In this document: in pieces, positions 1 through 5,600 of the stretch | Layout of the letters: every line of letters starts with the position of its first letter | Position numbering within the stretch: position 1 is the first letter of the stretch | DNA from: Deltaproteobacteria bacterium | GTDB taxonomy: Bacteria; Desulfobacterota; Desulfobulbia; Desulfobulbales; BM004 | Direction of reading: 5' to 3' | Assembly (NCBI GenBank): GCA_019313095.1 | Contig: JAFDBU010000138.1 | Coordinates: 1-7,568, forward strand | DNA: 7,568 nt | Notes under the pieces: model-generated | What the model was told of the DNA's origin: nothing | Database searches by the model: none | What the model saw: the letters and a program-made list of their open reading frames with translations, nothing else | Made by a program: the position numbers and the translations under genes

Positions 1-16
1 ATAAAAAGACATTATC

Positions 17-45
17 CTGACAGGAAGAGGTTTACACGTTATAAT
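17..45 (+). promoter_or_regulatory. sigma-70 type promoter for pcm and the downstream membrane-protein gene
   Basis: CTGACA at 17-22 matches five of six bases of the -35 consensus. TATAAT at 40-45 is a perfect -10, and the spacing is exactly 17 bases. Transcription would start near position 52, giving a leader of about 40 bases before the ATG at 91. The -35 box lies inside a small inverted repeat (TCCTG-A-CAGGA, 15-25), which could be an operator or chance. This is one of the best promoter matches in the window and suggests pcm starts its own transcription unit. Confidence 0.72.
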
Positions 46-72
46 AAAACCATCAAACTTTTGTGACAATGC

Positions 73-77
73 GGAGG
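73..77 (+). promoter_or_regulatory. ribosome binding site of pcm
   Basis: GGAGG is a strong Shine-Dalgarno core, but it sits 13 bases before the ATG at 91, longer than the usual 5-9. No in-frame ATG, GTG or TTG lies closer to it. The next in-frame ATG (112) would shorten the positively charged start of the signal peptide and has no Shine-Dalgarno sequence, so 91 remains the best start. Confidence 0.55.
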
Positions 78-90
78 CGTAAGAAATTTA

Positions 91-837
91 ATGCTGCACA
101 TTCCCAAAAGAATGCTTCTTTTTTTGCCAGCCTGGTTATTTCTGCTGCTGTTGTGCGCCAGTGCAACAGGTTCAGACCAATACAGGGAAGCCCGGAGTAG
201 CATGATCAAGGCAATAGAAGCTGATGTCCGTGATACCAGCTTTTATATCAACAAGAAAAGCCTTGATCCGCGGGTTATGTCTGTTATGGGCCGGGTGGAG
301 CGTCATAAGTTTGTGCCGGTTTCCGAACAGTCGTGGGCCTATGACAACCGGCCTCTGCCTATTGGTCATGGGCAGACAATTTCCCAACCGTATATTGTCG
401 CTTTGATGACTGATCTTATCGGCGCTGATCCGGGTGACAGGGTGCTTGAGATCGGCACGGGTTCCGGTTACCAGGCCGCCGTGCTGGCTGAAACAGGGGC
501 TGAGGTTTTTACCATTGAGATAATAGGTCCTCTTGCAGCTGAGGCCTCGAAACGACTGCAGGACCTTGGGTACGATAAGATAAAGACCCGCCATGGTGAC
601 GGCTATTACGGTTGGGAGGAAGAAGCCCCCTTTGAAGCTATAGTGGTAACAGCAGCAGCAGACCATATCCCGCCGCCGCTGATCCGGCAGCTTAAACCAG
701 GCGGAGTCATGGTGATACCGGTAGGCAGCAGGTTTCTGGTACAGCAGCTGGTGCTGGTGAATAAAGACGATGCCGGCGGTGTTACAACCCGGCAGATACT
801 GCCGGTCAGGTTTGTGCCATTGACCGGAAAACACTGA
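91..837 (+). CDS. pcm: protein-L-isoaspartate O-methyltransferase, apparently exported
   Basis: This enzyme transfers a methyl group from S-adenosylmethionine (SAM) to the free carboxyl of L-isoaspartyl residues, starting repair of aged proteins. Diagnostic family segments are visible: GHGQTISQP at residues 92-100 with the conserved Ser98; the SAM-binding motif I VLEIGTGSGYQ at 118-128; the acidic end of strand 2 (E143); GDGYYGW at 169-175; and LKPGGVMVIPVG at 201-212. The 248 residues exceed the roughly 210-220 of the cytoplasmic enzyme. The extra length is at the N-terminus: K6-R7, a hydrophobic core at about 8-21, then A23-S24-A25 as a plausible signal peptidase I site. C22 follows three leucines, a poor lipobox, so a lipoprotein is unlikely. 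Family identity is very secure; export is inferred. The gene is followed after one base by the next start codon. Confidence 0.95.
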   Translation: MLHIPKRMLLFLPAWLFLLLLCASATGSDQYREARSSMIKAIEADVRDTSFYINKKSLDPRVMSVMGRVERHKFVPVSEQSWAYDNRPLPIGHGQTISQPYIVALMTDLIGADPGDRVLEIGTGSGYQAAVLAETGAEVFTIEIIGPLAAEASKRLQDLGYDKIKTRHGDGYYGWEEEAPFEAIVVTAAADHIPPPLIRQLKPGGVMVIPVGSRFLVQQLVLVNKDDAGGVTTRQILPVRFVPLTGKH

Positions 838-838
838 G

Positions 839-3280
839 GTGGTGCAGCCAAACCTTGTTATCATGCCTTTTCCGCCCCGCCTGACAATATTGCTTGTATC
901 TGCAATGGCGCTCAGCTACGAAATTCTCCTGATGCGTCTTTTCTCCATTATACAATATCACCATTTCGCCTATATGGTCATAAGTCTCGCCTTGCTTGGG
1001 TACGGCGCCAGCGGGACTTTTCTGGTGTTTTTCCGGCAAGCCTTTTTGCGCCGCTTTCCCCTGGCTCTCATGACTAACATCCTGCTTTTCGGCATCACGG
1101 CCGTGGCCTGCTTTCTTGGAGGACAGCAGCTGCTTTTTAATCCTGATGAGATGCTCTGGGACCAGGGTCAATGGTTGAAACTTGTTGTACTCTATCTTCT
1201 TCTGGCCCTGCCTTTTTTTTTCGCGGCAAACTGCATTGCCATGACATTTTCTCAATTCCGGCAGAAGATCTCGGAAATTTATGCTGCTGATCTTCTGGGG
1301 GCAGGACTGGGGACTATTCTCATACTCGGTCTGCTCTTTTTTTTATTTCCTCAAAAACTCCTCCTCCTCCTGGGGAGCATGATTTTCAGCATTTGTGCTG
1401 TGGCATGGCTGGAGCTTGGTTTGCAGCCACGGTGGCAGGCGCTGCTTTTTATTCTGGCCGCCGGTCTGTTTTTTCTGCTGCCCTCAAAAATGACCGGTCT
1501 TGCAATGTCTCAATATAAGGGGTTAAGCCAGCAGATGCGTATTGAAGGGAGCAGGATCGTTGAGGAGAGATCCAGCCCGCTGGCTATGCTCACCGTTGTT
1601 GAGAATAAAAGCGTGCCATTCAGGTATGCCCCCGGACTGAGTCTTACTGCAGATTCTGAACCACCTGAGCAGCTGGGAATATTCACGGATGGTGATTCCA
1701 TGGCTGTCATGACCCGATTTCCGGAGGATATTTCCCAGCTTGCCTATCTTGATAAACTCACCACAGCCCTGCCGTACCATCTTAATCAGATAAAAGATGT
1801 TTTGGTTCTTGGTGCCGGTGCCGGAACAGATGTTCTCCAGGCTCTTTTTTTCGGGGTGCCGGATATAGCCGCAGTAGAGCTTAATCCACAGGTGGTTCAG
1901 CTGGTTGGCGATAGGCCCGGGTTCTCCGGTGATCTTTTTAAGAGAGAAGATGTTCATGTGTATATTGCCGAGGCGCGAAGCTTTGTTTCCGGCAGTTCAA
2001 GGAAATTTGACCTGATCCAGTTGCCCGTAATCGGTGCTTTCAGCAGCTCGGCGGCGGGCCTTTATGCTCTGCATGAAAACTACCTTTATACCGTGGAAGC
2101 TTTAGAAGAGTATATCAATGATCTTAACCCGGCAGGTTATCTGAGTATGAGCTGCTGGGTAAAACTGCCGCCCAGGGATAGCGTGAAGCTTTTTGCCACG
2201 GCAGTAACTGCACTTGAGATGCTAGGCATCCGGAATCCCGGGAATTATCTGGTTATGATCCGCTCCTGGCAGTCAGCCTCCCTGCTTGTCAAAAAATCAC
2301 CTTTCAGCCGGAAAGAGATCAGTCTGATAAAAGAGTTCTGCTCGAAACGGCTTTTTGATCTTGTCTATTATCCGGGTATGCAGCAGCAGGAAGCCAACCG
2401 GTACAATATCATGCGCCAGCCTTACTTTCATGATGCAGCAGCCGGTTTACTGGAAAGCGGGTCAGGCAGTTTTCGCCAAAGGTATAAATTCAACATAAAG
2501 CCAAGCACGGACGACAAGCCATACTTTTCGAATTTTTTTAAATGGCAGACCCTGCCGGAAATTCTGCAGCTCAAGGGGCAGGGAGGCGTGGTACTCCTTG
2601 AGTCAGGTTACCTGATCCTTATACTCACCCTGCTTCAGGCCATTGCTACCAGTTTAATTCTGATTTTTCTGCCGATAACTGCCAGTTCCTATAGTCCCAT
2701 TCCACACACAGCCTGGAGCCGCTGGCGGATTATCATCTACTTTTTTGCCATCGGTCTCGGTTTTCTTTTTCTTGAAATTGCCTTTATCCAGAAGTTTATC
2801 CTCTACCTGGGGCATCCTCTCTATGCCGCAGCAGTAGTCCTGGCACTCTTTCTGATTTTTGCTGGTCTGGGCAGCCATTACGGCAGGAAAGGAAAGTTTC
2901 ATGTTGTATGGCCGGTGGTAATCATACTGGGCCTGGGAATACTGGATCTCATTATTGCTTATTTTTTATTTGATGCTGTCAACTGGCTGCCGATATCCAT
3001 AAAAATACTGATCGCTGTTATGATGCTCGGGCCGCTTGCCTTCACTATGGGGATGCCGTTCCCATTGGCCCTGACAGGAGTTGGTGCTGAAACACCTGAC
3101 CTTATTCCCTGGGCCTGGGCTGTAAATGGGTGTGCTTCAGTTATTGCAGCTGTTCTGGCCACCCTGCTGGCGGTCCATTTCGGTTTTGCCGCAGTCGTGC
3201 TGATGGCCCTTTTCCTTTATGGACTTGCAGCAATAGTCTTTCCCTCTGGACAAAGTAAAAAAGGTGATCCATTGTTTTAA
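839..3280 (+). CDS. multi-spanning membrane protein with a spermidine-synthase-like (Rossmann methyltransferase fold) central domain
   Basis: This 813-residue protein has three parts. Residues about 12-216 hold roughly seven hydrophobic helices, including the family-like stretches SYEILLMRLFS (26-36) and DLLGAGLG (151-158). Residues about 217-585 are soluble and contain a SAM-type nucleotide motif, VLVLGAGAGTD (321-331), with acidic E347 ending strand 2, plus STDDKPYF (556-563). Residues about 586-801 form about seven more helices with FLFLEIAFIQ (642-651) and GMPFPLAL (738-745). Such proteins are commonly annotated as spermidine synthase, but the segment where the catalytic Asp is expected reads FDLIQLPVIGAF (390-401), without the DxxD-like acids, so polyamine synthesis is doubtful and the function is unknown. 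The start is GTG at 839, one base after the pcm stop. GTG at 842 and ATG at 863 are alternatives. Translational coupling to pcm is likely. Confidence 0.85.
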   Translation: MVQPNLVIMPFPPRLTILLVSAMALSYEILLMRLFSIIQYHHFAYMVISLALLGYGASGTFLVFFRQAFLRRFPLALMTNILLFGITAVACFLGGQQLLFNPDEMLWDQGQWLKLVVLYLLLALPFFFAANCIAMTFSQFRQKISEIYAADLLGAGLGTILILGLLFFLFPQKLLLLLGSMIFSICAVAWLELGLQPRWQALLFILAAGLFFLLPSKMTGLAMSQYKGLSQQMRIEGSRIVEERSSPLAMLTVVENKSVPFRYAPGLSLTADSEPPEQLGIFTDGDSMAVMTRFPEDISQLAYLDKLTTALPYHLNQIKDVLVLGAGAGTDVLQALFFGVPDIAAVELNPQVVQLVGDRPGFSGDLFKREDVHVYIAEARSFVSGSSRKFDLIQLPVIGAFSSSAAGLYALHENYLYTVEALEEYINDLNPAGYLSMSCWVKLPPRDSVKLFATAVTALEMLGIRNPGNYLVMIRSWQSASLLVKKSPFSRKEISLIKEFCSKRLFDLVYYPGMQQQEANRYNIMRQPYFHDAAAGLLESGSGSFRQRYKFNIKPSTDDKPYFSNFFKWQTLPEILQLKGQGGVVLLESGYLILILTLLQAIATSLILIFLPITASSYSPIPHTAWSRWRIIIYFFAIGLGFLFLEIAFIQKFILYLGHPLYAAAVVLALFLIFAGLGSHYGRKGKFHVVWPVVIILGLGILDLIIAYFLFDAVNWLPISIKILIAVMMLGPLAFTMGMPFPLALTGVGAETPDLIPWAWAVNGCASVIAAVLATLLAVHFGFAAVVLMALFLYGLAAIVFPSGQSKKGDPLF

Positions 3281-3334
3281 AGTCGCTTGGAAACAAGTAA
3301 AGTTAAAATTTTAAAATGAAGACAGGATAAATGC
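3281..3334. other. AT-rich spacer with a small tetraloop hairpin and a palindrome
   Basis: This 54-base gap contains CTTG-GAAA-CAAG (3286-3297), a four-pair stem with a GNRA loop, and TTAAAATTTTAA (3303-3314), a perfect 12-base palindrome. A weak promoter reading is TTGGAA at 3288-3293, an 18-base gap, and TAAAAT at 3312-3317. Its start point would fall very close to the ribosome binding site AGGA (3324-3327), which lies 7 bases before the ATG at 3335. There is no clear terminator, so the ABC genes may be read through from the upstream operon. Confidence 0.35.
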
Positions 3335-4129
3335 ATGAAAGACAGAAGGGTCGACACCCCGGTCACTGAAATAAAGGGTTTGACGAAACGGTTTGGCAAA
3401 CTCACAGCTCTTGATATGCTGTCTTTCAGTGTCTGTAAAGGTAATATTCTAGGCCTTCTGGGGCCGAACGGTGCCGGTAAGACAACGGCAATTCATTGCA
3501 TGTTGGGACTTGTTAAGCCCAGCAGCGGTTCAATCCGGATCCTGGGTTTTGATATCAACCAACACCGCCGTAGAATACTTTCACAGGTAAATTTCTCATC
3601 AGCCTATACCGCCCTGCCATCAAACCTGACAGTCAGGGAAAACCTCACGGTCTTTGCCAGGCTCTATGGTCTTCGATCAGCTAGGAAAAGACTTGAAAGC
3701 CTCCTGGAGCTTTTTGAAATAGAAGAGACAGCTGACAGGATCACCGGCAGTTTGTCGTCAGGACAGTTGACCCGTTTGAATCTGTGCAAGGCCTTTTTAA
3801 ACGAGCCTGAAATTCTTTTTCTTGATGAGCCGACTGCCAGTATGGATCCTGATATTGCCGCCAAGGTTCGGAAGCGGCTGCATGAACTGCAGCGGCAGCG
3901 TGGGCTGACCATGATTTATACCTCGCATAACATGCAGGAAGTTGAACAGATGTGCGACCGGGTAATTTTTCTGGCCAAGGGGCGCATCGTCATGCAGGGT
4001 TCGCCGGCAGAGATCATTAAACAATCGAAAAGCCGTTCATTGGAAGATCTTTTTATTGCCATAGCCAGAAACGGTCACCTGTACCGGACAGTCAGCAGCC
4101 AAGAGGATGAACCATGTGGCTCAGAATAA
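3335..4129 (+). CDS. ABC-2 type exporter, ATP-binding subunit
   Basis: This is the cytoplasmic ATPase that powers the permease encoded next to it. In its 264 residues the nucleotide-binding elements appear in order: Walker A GPNGAGKT (43-50), signature LSSGQ (140-144), Walker B ILFLDEPT (160-167) with catalytic E165, D-loop SMD (169-171), and the switch histidine in TSH (H198). The signature has Ser where LSGGQ has its first Gly. The Q-loop stretch VNFSSAYTALPSNLTV (85-100) has no glutamine at the expected place. ABC-2 exporters of this CcmA/NatA-like class (COG1131) move drugs, polysaccharides, lipids or ions, and the sequence does not decide which. AGGA (3324-3327) serves as the ribosome binding site. 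The gene's end overlaps the permease start by 16 bases, a strong sign of a stoichiometric pair. Confidence 0.93.
   Translation: MKDRRVDTPVTEIKGLTKRFGKLTALDMLSFSVCKGNILGLLGPNGAGKTTAIHCMLGLVKPSSGSIRILGFDINQHRRRILSQVNFSSAYTALPSNLTVRENLTVFARLYGLRSARKRLESLLELFEIEETADRITGSLSSGQLTRLNLCKAFLNEPEILFLDEPTASMDPDIAAKVRKRLHELQRQRGLTMIYTSHNMQEVEQMCDRVIFLAKGRIVMQGSPAEIIKQSKSRSLEDLFIAIARNGHLYRTVSSQEDEPCGSE
4101..4107 (+). promoter_or_regulatory. ribosome binding site of the permease, inside the ATPase gene
   Basis: AAGAGGA lies 6 bases before the ATG at 4114, ideal spacing. It decides between this start and the out-of-frame ATG at 4107, which would open an unrelated 128-codon frame. Confidence 0.65.
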
Positions 4130-4899
4130 GTGCCATTGTCATGCGCTATTTTTTCCTGCACCGGCGCAGCGTTGCAAGGGTCATGGAGATTTTTTTCTGG
4201 CCGGTTATGAACCTACTGGTTTGGGGATTTGTGACCCACTATTTGAAGGAACTGGCCTTGCCCGAAACAGTGTTATTCCTGCTCGGCAGCGTTATCCTGT
4301 GGGATGTGCTCTACCGTTCACAGCAGGGGATTACCCTGGCGATAACAGAGGAGTTCTGGGTCAAAAACATCATAAATATCTTTATCAGCCCGATCAGTAT
4401 AGGCGAGCTTTTGGCAGCGATCTGTATCGTTGGCATTATCAAGTCGATAGTCACTACCGTTGTCTTGGGATTTCTGGCTTTTTTCTTATATAAGTTCAAC
4501 CTTTTGGCTGTCGGTTTTGGTCTGGTGCCGTTTTTGGGCAATCTGCTCCTGTTCGGCTGGGCAGTGGGGCTTTTTACCATGGCACTCATATTCCGATACG
4601 GCCGGGCTGCGGAGGCCCTCATCTGGGGGGTGCCATTTTTCATTCAGCCTATTTCTGCTGTATTTTATCCTGTATCGGTTTTACCGGACTGGCTGCAGAA
4701 AGTTGCCTATCTCCTGCCTTCAACTTATGTTTTTGAAGGTATGCGGCAGGTACTTGCAACCGGCGTGACAGATATATCCATACTGAGTATTTCATTCGGC
4801 CTTAACCTGGTTTACCTTTTGCTTGGTTCCCTTTATTTCAGCTGGATGCTTTACAAGGTTCGTGAAAAGGGGTATCTGAGCAGGCTGCATCTGGAATAA
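4114..4899 (+). CDS. ABC-2 type exporter, permease subunit
   Basis: The inner-membrane partner of the preceding ATPase has 261 residues and about six hydrophobic helices (roughly 24-44, 52-68, 97-125, 131-160, 165-187, 222-247), the usual size and layout of ABC2_membrane proteins. The segment between the last helices, QPISAVFYPVSVLPDWLQ (178-195) followed by LPSTYVFEGMR (201-211), is characteristic of the family. A short charged tail (KVREKGYLSRLHLE) ends the protein. No substrate can be read from the sequence. Neighbours give no export target, since no biosynthesis genes or periplasmic adaptor are present, so the pair may form a complete simple exporter. Confidence 0.9.
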   Translation: MWLRISAIVMRYFFLHRRSVARVMEIFFWPVMNLLVWGFVTHYLKELALPETVLFLLGSVILWDVLYRSQQGITLAITEEFWVKNIINIFISPISIGELLAAICIVGIIKSIVTTVVLGFLAFFLYKFNLLAVGFGLVPFLGNLLLFGWAVGLFTMALIFRYGRAAEALIWGVPFFIQPISAVFYPVSVLPDWLQKVAYLLPSTYVFEGMRQVLATGVTDISILSISFGLNLVYLLLGSLYFSWMLYKVREKGYLSRLHLE

Positions 4900-4978
4900 A
4901 AAGCAGGTGTCAAGGAGTTGAGGGCGCCAGGGTTTGATGGTAAAAAATAATATTGATTCTGGAGTGATGGAGTAATGT

Positions 4979-4996
4979 TTTACTGTTTCCAGTAAA
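4979..4996. promoter_or_regulatory. perfect 7-bp inverted repeat: hairpin or operator upstream of the fmdB-like gene
   Basis: TTTACTG (4979-4985) and CAGTAAA (4990-4996) are exact reverse complements around TTTC. As RNA it is a modest stem with a 4-base loop, but no uridine run follows, so it is a poor intrinsic terminator. As DNA it is an 18-base symmetric site just ahead of the candidate promoter, where a regulator could bind. It resembles a LexA box only superficially: the CTG/CAG halves are 4 bases apart, not 10. Confidence 0.4.
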
Positions 4997-5017
4997 TCCG
5001 GTTTCTCAACTGATTTG

Positions 5018-5026
5018 TGATAGAAT
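5018..5026 (+). promoter_or_regulatory. extended -10 promoter candidate for the fmdB-like gene and kinase
   Basis: TGATAGAAT combines the TGn extension with a five-of-six -10 box (TAGAAT, 5021-5026). No good -35 is seen 16-18 bases upstream, as is common for extended -10 promoters. Transcription would start near 5033, leaving a leader of about 47 bases. Confidence 0.42.
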
Positions 5027-5079
5027 AGCTGAACGTATGTTATTATTGAAAAGTTTAAATTACTGAGAAGTGAATTGTT

Positions 5080-5574
5080 ATGCCGATTTACGAATTTTTC
5101 TGCAGGGACTGTAATACCATTTTTGATTTTTTTTCACGGCGTATTAACACGGACACGGTGCCGGACTGTCCGAAATGTGCCAGAGAGCTGAAAAAACTTT
5201 TGTCATCATTTGCTACCATTGGCAAGGCAAATGAACCTGGTACGGATGATCTGCCCCCTGGTTTTGACGAGGCGAAAATGGAGAGGGCCTTGGGAGATCT
5301 TGCCCAGGAAACGGAGAAGATGAACGAAGAAGATCCGCAGGCGCTGGCCCGACTGATGCGCAGATTTTCTGATAAGACCGGATTGGTATTGAATGAGAAC
5401 ATGGAGAAAGCCTTATCCCGGCTTGAGGCAGGCGAGGATCCAAACCAGATTGAACAGGAGATGGGAGATATTTTTTCTGGGGATGAAAACCTACCTTTTG
5501 AATTTAAGAAGACGAGGAAGAAAGCCGGTCTGAATCCTCCTGCTCATGATGAAACACTTTATGAAATGGAATAG
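5080..5574 (+). CDS. FmdB-family zinc-ribbon protein with a long acidic helical tail
   Basis: The N-terminus MPIYEFFCRDC is the classic start of FmdB/CxxC_CXXC_SSSS putative regulatory proteins. The four zinc ligands are C8, C11, C30 and C33 (CRDC and CPKC), followed by the usual short serine stretch (LLSSF, 40-44). The ribbon ends near residue 45. The remaining 120 residues are charged and helical in character, rich in Glu and Asp, with DPQALARLMRRF (85-96) and RLEAGEDPNQIEQEMGD (114-130), much longer than the 60-110 residues of typical members. FmdB was named for a gene linked to formamidase and amide operons; the molecular role is not established. GAGAAG (5065-5070), 9 bases before the ATG, supports the start. 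The kinase begins 26 bases after its stop, so the two are probably co-transcribed. Confidence 0.85.
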   Translation: MPIYEFFCRDCNTIFDFFSRRINTDTVPDCPKCARELKKLLSSFATIGKANEPGTDDLPPGFDEAKMERALGDLAQETEKMNEEDPQALARLMRRFSDKTGLVLNENMEKALSRLEAGEDPNQIEQEMGDIFSGDENLPFEFKKTRKKAGLNPPAHDETLYEME

Positions 5575-5584
5575 TTGTCCAAAT

Positions 5585-5592
5585 GGAAAAGG
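5585..5592 (+). promoter_or_regulatory. ribosome binding site of the sensor kinase
   Basis: The purine stretch GGAAAAGG lies 8 bases ahead of the ATG at 5601. A five-codon frame (ATG 5583 to TAG 5600) ends directly against that ATG but has no ribosome binding site of its own, so it is probably incidental. Confidence 0.45.
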
Positions 5593-5600
5593 TTGTTTAG

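Larger units (their letters stand above)
4900..5079. other. 180-base intergenic region between the exporter and the fmdB-like gene
   Basis: No coding frame is convincing here. It holds the 18-base inverted repeat at 4979-4996 and the extended -10 candidate at 5018-5026, described separately. A tiny repeat TCAA-GGAG-TTGA (4910-4921) is too short to call a terminator. AT content rises from about 4940 onward, as expected for a promoter region. Confidence 0.6.

Noticed and set aside
172..864. 230-codon open frame on the minus strand opposite pcm
   Set aside because: It lies wholly against a well-identified gene, its translation resembles no family, is rich in Cys, His and Arg in an unnatural mix, and no promoter or ribosome binding site supports it.
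1523..1957. 144-codon minus-strand frame inside the 813-residue membrane-protein gene
   Set aside because: It is antisense to a continuous, motif-bearing gene and no initiation signals are seen.
839..3280. Calling the membrane protein a true spermidine synthase (speE)
   Set aside because: The catalytic acidic residues of aminopropyltransferases are not visible at the expected place, and the protein is nearly three times the usual length with many membrane helices.
4107..4493. 128-codon + strand frame starting at the ATG 7 bases before the permease start
   Set aside because: It runs in another frame inside the permease, which has clear family motifs and ideal ribosome binding site spacing; the translation shows no recognisable features.
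4979..4996. LexA (SOS) box
   Set aside because: The CTG and CAG halves are separated by 4 bases rather than the 10 of the E. coli type site, and the neighbouring genes are not SOS-related.
5583..5600. Five-codon leader-peptide-like frame ending just before the kinase ATG
   Set aside because: It has no ribosome binding site of its own, no regulatory codon run and no attenuator hairpin; it overlaps the kinase's own binding site.
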